A stretch of 64,000 bases of DNA, taken from contig CAWKNP010000009.1 of assembly GCA_963851105.1 (NCBI GenBank), forward strand, positions 310,001 through 374,000. The letters are read 5' to 3'. The number at the start of each line of letters is the position of its first letter. Position 1 is the first letter of the stretch. Source of the DNA: DATARN01 sp963851105 (GTDB lineage Bacteria; Actinomycetota; Acidimicrobiia; Acidimicrobiales; Palsa-688). The notes under the pieces are model-generated. The model worked only from the letters and a program-made list of their open reading frames with translations. It was not told where the DNA came from and made no database searches. The position numbers and the translations under genes are program-made. Shown in pieces: positions 19,799 to 28,012 of this stretch.

Positions 19799-20787
19799 AG
19801 ACTCGCGGAGATCTGACCGGTACCAACGACGACGTAGTCGTCATCGATGCGCCCGAGCTGCCGGCCGAAAAGATCAGCATCGGGCCGCTGACGCCGGCGG
19901 TCAATGAGCCGCCCGCCCGGTCACAGTGGCAGCTGTTCTTCCGGCGTTTCCGGCGCCACAAGCTGGCGGTCGGCTCGCTCGTGGTGCTCGTCATCCTCTA
20001 CGTGCTCGTGAGCTTCCCAACCCTGACGGCGCCCTACCCGCGGCACCTTCCACTGTCTCTTCCCAAGCCCCCGAGCGGGAAGCACCTGCTCGGCACCGAC
20101 GACCTCGGCAACGACCAGCTGACGCTCATGATCTACGCCGCCCATCTGTCGATGACCATCGGGCTCCTGGTGGCCATCATCTCGACGGTGATCGGGACCC
20201 TGGTGGGCGCCATGGCCGGTTACTTCGGTGGTTGGGTCGATCAGGTCCTGATGCGGGTCACCGACCTGTTCCTCGTGGTGCCGGCGCTGGCCGTCATCGC
20301 GGTCGCTCAGCAGGGTCTGGAAAATAAGAGGTTGCCGATGTTCGGCAAGGTGAGCTCCTCGACGCTGATCGTCGGCATCGTGTCAATCCTCTTCTGGATG
20401 TACATCGCCCGGGTGGTGCGGGGGTTGTTCCTGTCGCTCAAAGAGAAGGAATTCGTCGAGGCGGCGCGGGCGTCGGGAGCGTCCAGTTGGCGGATCATGT
20501 TCCGTCATATCCTGCCCAACATCATCGGCCCGATCGTGGTCAACACCACCCTGATCGTGGCCCAGGCCATCCTGCTCGAGTCGACGCTGTCGTTCCTCGG
20601 GTTCGGCATCAAGCCCCCGGCGGTCTCCCTCGGCTCGATGATGTCCGACGCCGAGCAATGGGTGGGGACCCACAATGCCTACCTCATCTACTTCCCCGGC
20701 TTGATGCTCCTCCTGATCGTCCTGTGCGTCAACTTCCTGGGTGACGGCCTTCGAGACGCCTTCGACCCCCAGTCCTCGAAGCACTAG
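19795..20787 (+). CDS. Peptide ABC transporter permease (DppC/OppC type)
   Basis: A 330-residue partner permease. A hydrophilic N-terminus of about 50 residues is followed by a first membrane segment and the DppC hallmark HLLGTDDLGNDQLTLMIYAA. The EAA loop appears as FVEAARASGASSWRIMFRH (about 220-238). The C-terminus GDGLRDAFDPQ is typical of the family. The start is ATG 19795, overlapping the stop of the previous gene. The ATPase gene follows after 8 bases. Confidence 0.93.
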   Translation: MKTRGDLTGTNDDVVVIDAPELPAEKISIGPLTPAVNEPPARSQWQLFFRRFRRHKLAVGSLVVLVILYVLVSFPTLTAPYPRHLPLSLPKPPSGKHLLGTDDLGNDQLTLMIYAAHLSMTIGLLVAIISTVIGTLVGAMAGYFGGWVDQVLMRVTDLFLVVPALAVIAVAQQGLENKRLPMFGKVSSSTLIVGIVSILFWMYIARVVRGLFLSLKEKEFVEAARASGASSWRIMFRHILPNIIGPIVVNTTLIVAQAILLESTLSFLGFGIKPPAVSLGSMMSDAEQWVGTHNAYLIYFPGLMLLLIVLCVNFLGDGLRDAFDPQSSKH

Positions 20788-20795
20788 GTCGGCTG

Positions 20796-21989
20796 GTGGC
20801 GCAAGATCTCACGGCGGAGAAGCCGCTCGACGCCGGCCTTCCCCCGCTCGACCCGATTCGTGCGGGCGAACCGCTGCTTTCGGTCCGCGACCTCCGGGTG
20901 CAGTTCAAGACCGACGACGGCATCCTCAAGGCCGTCGATGGGGTCAGCTACGACGTCTATCCCAACGAGGTCGTCGGCATCGTCGGCGAATCAGGGTCGG
21001 GAAAAAGTGTCTCCTCCCTTGCCATCATGGGCCTGCTGCCGAAGAGTGCCAAGGTCACCGGGGAAATTGTCTTTCGGGGCCAGGACCTGCTGCGCATGGA
21101 GGAGTCTGATCGCCGGAAGCTGCGGGGCGGTCGCCTGGCAATGGTGTTCCAGGACGCCCTGGCTGCCCTGAACCCTGTCTTCACCGTCGGCGACCAGATC
21201 GGTGAGGCCATCTCGGCCCACCAGCCGCCGATGGGCAAGCAGGCCAAGCGGAAGCTGTCGATCGATCTGCTGGGCTTGGTCGGCATTCCCAACCCATCGT
21301 CGCGGGTCGACAATTACCCCCACGAGTTCTCCGGCGGTATGCGGCAACGAGCCATGATCGCCATGTCCATCGCCAACGAGCCCGATGTTCTGATCGCCGA
21401 CGAGCCCACCACCGCCCTCGACGTCACCATCCAGGCCCAGGTGCTGGAGGTCCTGGAACGCATCCAGGAACGCACCAACAGCGCCATCGTCCTGATCACC
21501 CACGACCTGGGCGTGGTCGCAGGTGTCGCCGACCGGGTCATGGTCATGTACGCCGGCCGGCCTGTCGAGACGAGCGTCGTCGACGAGATCTTCTACCACC
21601 CCCGGCACCCGTACACGATCGGCCTGATGGCGTCGTTGCCCCGGCTGGACGCCGCGGGAGCCAAATCGGAGCGGCTCTACCGGATCAAGGGACAGCCGCC
21701 GTCATTGATCTTCCTGCCGTCGGGGTGCCCGTTCCATCCCCGGTGCGAGTTCGCCAAGGCGGAGGACGGCTGTGAAACCGTGCGGCCGGACCTCGAGCTG
21801 GTAGAGCACACCTATGGCCGCCATCTGGCGGCATGCCACCTACGCCACGAGATGGCCGACGTAAATCCCGACGAACTCCACGCCGACATCGGCGCCGAGC
21901 TGGAAGCGGTCGAAGATGCGGCCGCCATCTCTGCGGTCGAGGCGACGGCATTGCAGCAGCTCTCGGTGCCCGCGGAGGAAGAAAAGTGA
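20796..21989 (+). CDS. Peptide ABC transporter ATP-binding protein (DppD/OppD type)
   Basis: A 397-residue ATPase. Walker A is GESGSGKS (about residues 65-72), the Q-loop MVFQDALAALNP, the signature FSGGMRQRAMIAMSIA (about 180-195) and Walker B VLIADEPTTALD. The C-terminal oligopeptide/dipeptide transporter domain has the CPFHPRCEFAKAEDGC cysteines that often bind an iron-sulfur cluster in this family. An added acidic, Ala/Glu-rich tail of about 50 residues follows. The start is GTG 20796. It overlaps the next gene by GTGA. Confidence 0.95.
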   Translation: MAQDLTAEKPLDAGLPPLDPIRAGEPLLSVRDLRVQFKTDDGILKAVDGVSYDVYPNEVVGIVGESGSGKSVSSLAIMGLLPKSAKVTGEIVFRGQDLLRMEESDRRKLRGGRLAMVFQDALAALNPVFTVGDQIGEAISAHQPPMGKQAKRKLSIDLLGLVGIPNPSSRVDNYPHEFSGGMRQRAMIAMSIANEPDVLIADEPTTALDVTIQAQVLEVLERIQERTNSAIVLITHDLGVVAGVADRVMVMYAGRPVETSVVDEIFYHPRHPYTIGLMASLPRLDAAGAKSERLYRIKGQPPSLIFLPSGCPFHPRCEFAKAEDGCETVRPDLELVEHTYGRHLAACHLRHEMADVNPDELHADIGAELEAVEDAAAISAVEATALQQLSVPAEEEK

Positions 21990-23302
21990 CCGAACCGGAT
22001 CCCGGCGCTCCCGGCGCCGACGCTGCCGACACCGTGCCTCCGGGCGGCGATGCGGTGCCCACGGTGGCGTCGGCCGACCTTGTCGGTGGCGGGGTCACGG
22101 CGCAAACGGCAGCCACGGCCGAGCCCAGCTCCGACGCCGCGGCACCCCCGCCTGTGACCACGGAGGCGCCGGCACCTGTGACCACGGGGGCGCCGGCACC
22201 TGTGACCACGGGGGCGCCCGCACCCGCCGCACCCGCCGCACCCGCGACGCCGGCCACCGAAGCGCCGGTCGCGGCGACGAAGGCGCCGGCCGCGGCCACG
22301 AACGGGCACGTCGATCCCCGCCAGAAGATCCTCGAGGTCAAGGATCTCGTGCAGGACTTCCCGATCCGCGGTGGCCTGTTCCGCCGGGTCGAGGGCTACG
22401 TCCATGCCGTCTCGTCGATCAGCTTCGACGTGGCCGCGGGCGAGACGCTGGCGCTCGTGGGGGAGTCGGGGTGCGGGAAGTCGACGACCGGCCGGATGCT
22501 GATGCGCCTGCTCAATCCCACGTCTGGTTCGGTGAAGTTCGAGGGCGAGGAACTCATCGGCGCCAGCGCAGCGCGCATCCGCGGGCTACGCAGGCGGATG
22601 CAGATCGTCTTCCAGGATCCCTATGCGTCGCTCAACCCCCGGATGACGGTTCAGGCCATCATCGCCGAGCCCATGCGGGTCCATGGGATGTGGCGCCAGG
22701 GGGGTCCCGCCAAGGTGAAGGACATCATGGAGTTGGTCGGGCTGAACCCCGAGCATGTCAACCGGTATCCCCACGAATTCTCCGGTGGTCAGCGCCAGCG
22801 CATCGGCATCGCCCGATCGCTCGCCCTCGACCCAGCCCTTCTCGTTCTCGACGAGCCGGTCTCGGCGCTCGACGTCTCCATCCAAGCGGGCGTGATCAAC
22901 CTGTTGGAGGACCTGCAGGACGCGCTCGGGCTGGCCTACCTTTTCATCGCCCACGATCTTTCGGTGGTCCGCCATATCGCCGATCGGGTGGCGGTCATGT
23001 ATCTCGGCAAGATCGTCGAGATCGGCGACCGCGACTCGGTCTACGACCGCCCGGCTCACCCCTACACCCAGGCACTACTGTCGGCCGTGCCCGTCCCAGA
23101 CCCGAGGAAGGAGCGGCAACGGCAGCGGATAGTGCTCGAGGGCGATGTTCCAAGCCCTGCATCACCGCCGTCGGGTTGCCGCTTCCGCACCCGGTGCTGG
23201 AAGGCCCGCGATATCTGCGCCACCGAGGAACCGGCCCTGATCGACCGCGGCCAGGGTCATCCCGTGGCCTGCCACTTCGCGGAAACAAAACAGGTCGTCT
23301 GA
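21986..23302 (+). CDS. Peptide ABC transporter ATP-binding protein (DppF/OppF type) with long N-terminal linker
   Basis: A 438-residue ATPase. The conserved part starts near residue 115 (KILEVKDLVQDFPIRGGLF). Walker A is GESGCGKST near 157, the Q-loop IVFQDPYASLNPRM, the signature FSGGQRQRIGIARSLA near 265 and Walker B LLVLDEPVSALD. The C-terminal motif CRFRTRCWKARDIC is present. Unusually, about 110 Ala/Pro/Thr-rich residues precede the ATPase, including a three-copy octapeptide (PVTTGAPA type). The GTG at 21986 overlaps the previous stop, which fixes the start and shows that the linker is part of the protein. Confidence 0.92.
   Translation: MTEPDPGAPGADAADTVPPGGDAVPTVASADLVGGGVTAQTAATAEPSSDAAAPPPVTTEAPAPVTTGAPAPVTTGAPAPAAPAAPATPATEAPVAATKAPAAATNGHVDPRQKILEVKDLVQDFPIRGGLFRRVEGYVHAVSSISFDVAAGETLALVGESGCGKSTTGRMLMRLLNPTSGSVKFEGEELIGASAARIRGLRRRMQIVFQDPYASLNPRMTVQAIIAEPMRVHGMWRQGGPAKVKDIMELVGLNPEHVNRYPHEFSGGQRQRIGIARSLALDPALLVLDEPVSALDVSIQAGVINLLEDLQDALGLAYLFIAHDLSVVRHIADRVAVMYLGKIVEIGDRDSVYDRPAHPYTQALLSAVPVPDPRKERQRQRIVLEGDVPSPASPPSGCRFRTRCWKARDICATEEPALIDRGQGHPVACHFAETKQVV
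22151..22222 (+). repeat. Three tandem 24-bp in-frame repeats inside the OppF-like gene
   Basis: Copies lie at 22151-22174, 22175-22198 and 22199-22222 and differ by one or two bases each. They encode PVTT(E/G)APA. Shorter 9-bp Ala/Pro repeats follow directly, so the stretch is likely prone to slippage. Confidence 0.9.
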
Positions 23303-23360
23303 TCCTCCTCGCCGCGGCCGGGCCCGGTGGGCGAAGCTGAACCGGCCGGATCCCACCGAC

Positions 23361-25088
23361 ATGCGAAGGAGACGCCGCCACTGGCTGGTGGTCGCGAGCG
23401 CAACCGCCGTGGCTGTGGTCGTGGCGGCGTGCACTGGGGGCGGATCTAAGCCGGTGGTCACGACGACGCTGCGACCGGCGGCGACCATCACCCAGGGCGG
23501 CGACATCACCGTGGCCGCCGAGGGCGAGCCGGGGTGCATGGACTGGATCAGCACCTGCACGGGATCGGCCTGGGGGGTCTGGACGGTCGAGACGAACACC
23601 ATGCCCCGGGCCTACGACTTCAGCCGGGACAACCAGTACAAGCCCAGCATCCTGCTCACCGGTGAGGCCGATGTCCAGACCTCGCCAGAACAGGTCGTCA
23701 CCTATCACTTGAACCCGCGGGCGGTGTGGAGCGACGGCCAGGCGATCACCTCCCACGATTTCAAGTACACCTGGGATCAAGTGGCCCACGGCCAGAACAT
23801 CCAGGATCAATCGGGATACAAGAACATCGTGACCGTCGACGACTCTGACCCGCATGTGGCAGTGGTCTCTTTTTCCCAGCCCTTCGCCGATTGGCGGCGC
23901 CTATTCGGGGGCTCATCGGGCCTGCTACCGGCCCACATCCTCGAGGGCAACGACCGCGACGCCCTGATGAAGGACGGTTACGACTGGTCGGGTGGCCCAT
24001 GGCGGTTGGCCCTCGGTGGCTGGTCCCGGGGCCAGGGCATCAAGCTGGTGCCGAATGTGAACTATTGGGGCAAAAAGCCGGATCTGGCCAGTGTCACCTT
24101 CCGGATCTTTCATGACGCCGCTTCCGAATTGCAGGCGTTCACCAACGGGGAGGTGGTCGCCGCCTACCCCGCACCCGAGCCCGCAAGCCTCGCTTACCGG
24201 AGCATCCCGGGCGCTGTGTACAGCCTGGCCGGCGGGCTCGACTACCTGGCGCTGTGGTTCGACGTGGCCCAGCCCGCGGTCGTGTCCAAGGCGGTCCGGG
24301 AGGCGGTGGCCTACTCGCTCGACCGGGCGGCGATCGTGAGCCAGACGGTGGGCCAGCTCTTTCCCGCCGCGGCACCGCTCCAGTCGTTTGTGACTCCCGC
24401 CGCGGGCACCTATTACACCGAGCCCTTCGCCAAGTACCACCCGGACATGGCCACAGCGGCCCAGCTCATGCAGAGTGACGGGTATGCCAAAGGGGCAGAC
24501 GGCATTTGGGCTCGGGCGACCCAGAAGGCGACGATCGATGTGAAGGTGTCCACGGCCAGTGCGCGCGATCAGCAGGCGGCCGCCTTGATCAAGGCCCAAC
24601 TGCAGGCGGCGGGCTTCGTCGTCACCGTGACGCCCGAGGACTCGCCGACGGTGCTGGCCAAAGATGTTCCCGCCGGGATGTTCACCGCTGCGCTCTATTC
24701 CTTCGACTTCCGCCGCCAGCTCACCGCCGGAGTGCCGGTCGGGGCCGGCATCGACGACAACGATCCCGGGATGTGCCATTTGTTCTGCTCGGGCAACATC
24801 GCTGCTACCGCGGGCGGGGGGGCTGGGTCCAACTACGACCGGATCGGTGACCCGACCCTCGACCGGTACCTTTCCGACCTCGACACCAACCTCGACGACG
24901 ATGCCCGGCTCACCGATGTCACCCAGGCCGGCGTGATCCTCGCCGACCTCGTTCCCGCCATCCCCATTGCCGCCCTGCCCGACATCGTAGTGGTCAACAC
25001 CTCCAACCTGGCGGTTGAGGGCGGGACCTTCAGCCACAACCTGGCCTACGGGCCCTACGGGTACCTGAACGAGTGGTACCTCAAGTAG
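23361..25088 (+). CDS. Second oligopeptide-type substrate-binding lipoprotein (paralog of 16959-18644)
   Basis: A 575-residue SBP_bac_5 protein with a signal peptide starting MRRRRRHWLVV and a lipobox ending VVVAAC (Cys24). It is clearly paralogous to the first binding protein along the whole length: GGDITVAAEGEPGCMDWIS, TNTMPRAYDF, SHDFKYTWDQVAHGQNI, NYWGKKPDLASVTFRI and the C-terminal YGYLNEWYLK all have counterparts there. The two extra cysteine pairs are kept (CMDWISTC, CHLFC). It starts 58 bases after the last ATPase gene and probably provides a second ligand specificity for the same importer. Confidence 0.9.
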   Translation: MRRRRRHWLVVASATAVAVVVAACTGGGSKPVVTTTLRPAATITQGGDITVAAEGEPGCMDWISTCTGSAWGVWTVETNTMPRAYDFSRDNQYKPSILLTGEADVQTSPEQVVTYHLNPRAVWSDGQAITSHDFKYTWDQVAHGQNIQDQSGYKNIVTVDDSDPHVAVVSFSQPFADWRRLFGGSSGLLPAHILEGNDRDALMKDGYDWSGGPWRLALGGWSRGQGIKLVPNVNYWGKKPDLASVTFRIFHDAASELQAFTNGEVVAAYPAPEPASLAYRSIPGAVYSLAGGLDYLALWFDVAQPAVVSKAVREAVAYSLDRAAIVSQTVGQLFPAAAPLQSFVTPAAGTYYTEPFAKYHPDMATAAQLMQSDGYAKGADGIWARATQKATIDVKVSTASARDQQAAALIKAQLQAAGFVVTVTPEDSPTVLAKDVPAGMFTAALYSFDFRRQLTAGVPVGAGIDDNDPGMCHLFCSGNIAATAGGGAGSNYDRIGDPTLDRYLSDLDTNLDDDARLTDVTQAGVILADLVPAIPIAALPDIVVVNTSNLAVEGGTFSHNLAYGPYGYLNEWYLK

Positions 25089-25171
25089 CTGGACTGTCGG
25101 GAGCCGGAGCGGATGATCGGCGGTGCGTCAGCTACCATGATCGGTCGCCCCGGTCACCCGCCGGAGTCCAC

Positions 25172-25258
25172 GTCGGAGTGGCGGAATAGGCAGACGCGCT
25201 AGCTTGAGGGGCTAGTGCCCGCAAGGGCATGGGGGTTCAAGTCCCCCCTCCGACACCA
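25172..25258 (+). tRNA. tRNA-Leu (anticodon GAG)
   Basis: This is an 87-nt class II tRNA. The 7-bp acceptor stem pairs 25172-25178 (GTCGGAG) with 25248-25254. The anticodon stem CTAGC/GCTAG holds the loop TTGAGGG, giving anticodon GAG for CUC/CUU leucine codons. The long variable arm is TGCCC-GCAA-GGGCA, and the T arm GGGGG-TTCAAGT-CCCCC is perfect. The 3' CCA is encoded. Confidence 0.97.
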
Positions 25259-25321
25259 AGCGAATATTCGGCTATACGGAAACTACAAGGGTCCGACGAG
25301 CCGCTGATTGAGCATCGGGCT

Positions 25322-25819
25322 TCACTTGGCTCCGGGCCTTTCACGTTCGTCGCGTACCGCGGTCAGGACTTCGAGTTCGATCCGGTCCTTGGGTCTTCCA
25401 GCCGCCCGCTTCATGCGGATCAAGTCATCGAGGTCACAGACTTGAACGACCACTCCGTCGCCGAGGTCGAACGTCGCGGCGTTGACGGCGAGCTCATTGA
25501 AGTCCTTTACCCCTGCGGGCAGTCCGAGGATGTCGAGAGGACCGAGGTCAGTCGTGAAGGTGAAGTTCTGTCCCTTCGCCAAGGTCCCGGCGTCCAGCAG
25601 AAACGGCACTTCGTCGTCGACCCCTCGGAGTCGGGCGTGAAGTTCCGTGAGCGCGGCCGCAAGCCGTTCGAGATTGGTCGGGCTGCGGTCATAGCAAATA
25701 TCCACATCGTTAGTCATGGTGGGCGAGCCCCAGATGCGGCCCGCGATGCCGCCGATGACGACGAAACGGACAGCGAAGCGCTGGAGGGTCTGGAGCGCAC
25801 CGATGGGATCGAACCCCAT
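25322..25819 (-). CDS. Nucleotidyltransferase-fold protein, probable toxin of an HTH/NTase pair
   Basis: A 165-residue protein with a minimal nucleotidyltransferase core. VVIGGIAGRIWGSPTMTNDVDICYD (residues about 20-44, shown here as two motifs: the GG turn at 23-24 and TNDVDICY at 36-43) gives the GG...DxD metal-binding pattern. A later basic helix, DLDDLIRMKRAAGRPKDRIE, matches the AbiEii-like / DUF6036 class. Such enzymes modify tRNA or protein with nucleotides and act as toxins or phage-defence effectors. It begins 1 base after the HTH gene stop, so the two are co-translated. Confidence 0.75.
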   Translation of the reverse strand: MGFDPIGALQTLQRFAVRFVVIGGIAGRIWGSPTMTNDVDICYDRSPTNLERLAAALTELHARLRGVDDEVPFLLDAGTLAKGQNFTFTTDLGPLDILGLPAGVKDFNELAVNAATFDLGDGVVVQVCDLDDLIRMKRAAGRPKDRIELEVLTAVRDERERPGAK

Positions 25820-25820
25820 C

Positions 25821-26138
25821 TCAGTCGATCCTCCGGGCGTGGGTAAGCCGATCCAGCACTCGCGCCTCGTCCGCCACTGATGCCACCCGCTGCGCAGGCG
25901 TCAGCGCCAGCAAAACTCGGATCTCGGTCCGATCAATGCCAGATCCGGCGAGCGGAACGGTTGCGAGGGTTTCGTCGCATGCCCGCAGTAATCGGTCAAG
26001 AGTCCCGACTCGGGGATCCTCCTGCCCACGTTCGATCCGCGCGATTGTGGGTTGCGCAACGCCGGTTCTCGACGCCAATGCTCGTTGCGACAAGCCGGCG
26101 CGCCTTCGGGCGTTGCGCAGTTCGCGTCCGGTTAGCAT
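25821..26138 (-). CDS. XRE-family helix-turn-helix protein, probable antitoxin and autorepressor
   Basis: A 105-residue protein. Residues 1-60 are a Cro/C1-type HTH (LRNARRRAGLSQRALASRTG, then VAQPTIARIERGQEDPR). The C-terminal 45 residues carry RTEIRVLLALTPAQRVASVAD, seen in antitoxins paired with nucleotidyltransferases. It is first in the two-gene operon. A palindrome covers its -10 region, and TATCAT lies 6 nt before the ATG, so both leaderless translation and autorepression are likely. Confidence 0.8.
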   Translation of the reverse strand: MLTGRELRNARRRAGLSQRALASRTGVAQPTIARIERGQEDPRVGTLDRLLRACDETLATVPLAGSGIDRTEIRVLLALTPAQRVASVADEARVLDRLTHARRID

Positions 26139-26144
26139 GGGGTG

Positions 26145-26166
26145 ATGATAGCGTATCGGCTATCAT
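26145..26166 (-). promoter_or_regulatory. Operator/promoter of the HTH-nucleotidyltransferase pair
   Basis: A perfect 8-bp inverted repeat, ATGATAGC-N6-GCTATCAT, overlaps the -10 hexamer TATCAT (minus strand, plus coordinates 26145-26150), which ends 6 nt before the HTH start codon. A dimeric repressor bound here would block RNA polymerase, as expected for antitoxin autoregulation. Confidence 0.7.
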
Positions 26167-26562
26167 AGGGTGTGGGCAAGGCACCACAGGTACTTGGTGT
26201 CGAACTCCTTCGAGGAAGAGAAGCCATCGTCGCGTCCTGGGACCGTAATCCCGGTCCGACGTATCCGCACTACTTCTTGCCAAAGGCCATCGGGTGTTCG
26301 TCTGCCCGTTGTTCGCCGTTTACCCGCAAACCGGAGTCCGCCGACCGATCGGCCGCAATGGCGCGTACAGATCCGATGAAGCCGTCGTCCTACCAAGCAC
26401 AGTTGCGGCCGGATCCGTGGTCGGGATTGGGTCAGCATTGGACCCCACGAGGTGCATTTGTCGCAGATTCCCAGGTGGTTCACAGGTGGCGCTGTGTCCT
26501 GGCCAAGGGGCAGAGCCAATCCTGTGTTGAGTAGCCCGTTCCCGGTAAGGAAGGAAGACGTC
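26167..26562. other. About 400-bp region without a convincing gene
   Basis: No frame on either strand shows a recognisable domain, and possible short frames lack ribosome-binding sites. Base composition looks less G/C-rich than the flanks. The minus strand ends with a hydrophobic, non-repetitive peptide-like stretch just before 26163 that could be the worn end of an old gene, but I cannot identify it. Near the right end AAGGAAGGAAG (26547-26557) is the ribosome-binding site for what follows. Confidence 0.4.
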
Positions 26563-26610
26563 ATGCAGTGCACGCTCGGCCGCTCAGCGCTCCCGCCGGC
26601 AGCGCCGTGA
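26563..26610 (+). CDS. Possible 15-codon leader peptide before the flavocytochrome gene
   Basis: ATG 26563 lies 5 nt after the strong Shine-Dalgarno AAGGAAGGAAG and opens a 15-residue frame (MQCTLGRSALPPAAP). Its TGA overlaps the in-frame ATG 26610 of the next gene (TGATG). It may be a coupling leader, or the ribosome may simply use GTG 26568 instead. Confidence 0.3.
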   Translation: MQCTLGRSALPPAAP

Positions 26611-27998
26611 TGACCGCCGTGACGCAGGAGCGCCGGGCGGCTGCGCCCGCGCCTGAGGCGCCGCCCGCTGGGCGACCGAACCAGGTGCGGGCCCATCGGT
26701 CGGTGGTGCTCGCACTGATAGGGGCTGGGGCGGCGGCGACGATCGCGCTGTGGTGGCACGACACACCCGCGATCCACGGACTGGGTGACTGGCTGACCAA
26801 CGCCGGGCGGGTCACGGGCCTGCTTGCCGGCTACGGCGTGGTCGTCCTGGTCGCCCTGATGGCGCGCATCCCGCCGCTGGAGCGGGGGATCGGCGCCGAT
26901 CGCCTGGCCCGCTGGCACTCCAAGGGCGGCAAGTACACCGTCAGCCTGGTCGTTGCCCACGGGTTGCTGATCATCTGGGGCTATGCCGTGACCGTGCACA
27001 CCAACGTGGTGAGCCAGGCAAAGACGCTGCTGTGGAGCTATCCCAACGTGATGGCGGCGACGGTCGCCGGCCTCCTGCTCATCGGTGTCGGCGTCAGCTC
27101 GGCGCGGGCGGCGCGCCGGCGGCTTCGGTACGAGACCTGGTACTACCTGCACTTCTATACCTACCTGGCGGTCGCCTTGGCGTTCAGCCACCAGTTTTCG
27201 ACCGGTGCCGATTTCATGACCCACCTGTGGGCCCGGGTGGCATGGGGAGCGATGTACGCCGTCGTGGGTGGCGCGATCGTCTGGTACCGGTTCGTCACGC
27301 CGCTGCGTCAGGCCCGCCGCCACCGGATGCGGGTGCTGGCGGTGCAGCGGGAAACGCCCGGGGTGGTGAGTGTGATCGTCGGCGGCCGCCACCTCGACGA
27401 GCTGCAGGCCGAGTCGGGACAGTTCTTCCGGTGGCGGTTCCTGAGCCGCGGCCTGTGGTGGACGTCGTCGCCCTATTCGCTGTCTGCCGGTCCCCGGCCG
27501 GACCGGGTGCGCATCACCGTCAAAGACCTGGGCGACCACAGCCGGTCCCTCGCCCGGGTCGCCCCCGGCACACGGGTGTTCGCCGAAGGCCCCTACGGCG
27601 CGGTGACCGCCGCCGTGCGCCGCCGCCGCAAGGTGCTGCTCATCGGCGGTGGCATCGGGATCACCCCGTTGCGGGCCCTGTTCGAGACGCTCCCCGCGGA
27701 TCCCGGCGATCTGACCTTCATCTATCGGGCCAGCCGCCCCGCCGACATCGTTTTTCGCGACGAGCTGGAAACGCTCGCCCGCCAACGCCAGGCCAACCTG
27801 CGCTTCGTGATCGGCCGCCGAGCCGACCTTGGCTACGACCCGCTCTCGGCGCGCGCCCTCGCCTCGAACGTCCCGGAGCTCAAACGTCACGATGTCTACC
27901 TGTGCGGTCCCGCGGGCATGGCAGCCACCGTGCGTCACGCGCTGCGCAAAGCCGGCGTGCCGGGGCGCCAGATCCACCACGAATCCTTCGAGTTCTAA
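26568..27998 (+). CDS. Ferric-reductase-like membrane flavocytochrome with FAD/NAD(P)H reductase domain
   Basis: A protein of 476 residues from GTG 26568, or 462 from ATG 26610. The N-terminal half has about six membrane segments of the ferric-reductase/YedZ type, with candidate haem histidines in YTVSLVVAHGLL and in YLHFYTYL and ALAFSHQF. From about residue 235 a ferredoxin-reductase module follows: FAD motif WTSSPYSLSAGP near 310, NAD motif LLIGGGIGITPLRAL near 350, and C-terminal DVYLCGPAGMAATVRHAL. It moves electrons from NAD(P)H across the membrane. The next two genes encode an FMN-carrying exported protein and its flavin transferase, so the likely acceptor is that protein. Confidence 0.88.
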   Translation: MHARPLSAPAGSAVMTAVTQERRAAAPAPEAPPAGRPNQVRAHRSVVLALIGAGAAATIALWWHDTPAIHGLGDWLTNAGRVTGLLAGYGVVVLVALMARIPPLERGIGADRLARWHSKGGKYTVSLVVAHGLLIIWGYAVTVHTNVVSQAKTLLWSYPNVMAATVAGLLLIGVGVSSARAARRRLRYETWYYLHFYTYLAVALAFSHQFSTGADFMTHLWARVAWGAMYAVVGGAIVWYRFVTPLRQARRHRMRVLAVQRETPGVVSVIVGGRHLDELQAESGQFFRWRFLSRGLWWTSSPYSLSAGPRPDRVRITVKDLGDHSRSLARVAPGTRVFAEGPYGAVTAAVRRRRKVLLIGGGIGITPLRALFETLPADPGDLTFIYRASRPADIVFRDELETLARQRQANLRFVIGRRADLGYDPLSARALASNVPELKRHDVYLCGPAGMAATVRHALRKAGVPGRQIHHESFEF

Positions 27999-28012
27999 GA
28001 AACGAGCCCCGG

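Noticed and set aside
22151..22250. CRISPR-like or regulatory repeats
   Set aside because: The 24-bp and 9-bp repeats are in frame, encode an Ala/Pro/Thr linker and sit inside the OppF-type gene.
25259..25321. Phage attachment site at the tRNA-Leu 3' end
   Set aside because: I found no second copy of the tRNA 3' sequence in the window and no integrase, so an att site cannot be supported.
26163..27980. 605-codon open frame on the minus strand opposite the flavocytochrome gene
   Set aside because: The plus-strand gene has clear FAD and NAD motifs and membrane segments, while the minus frame shows only low-complexity His/Gln/Arg sequence until its last 25 codons.
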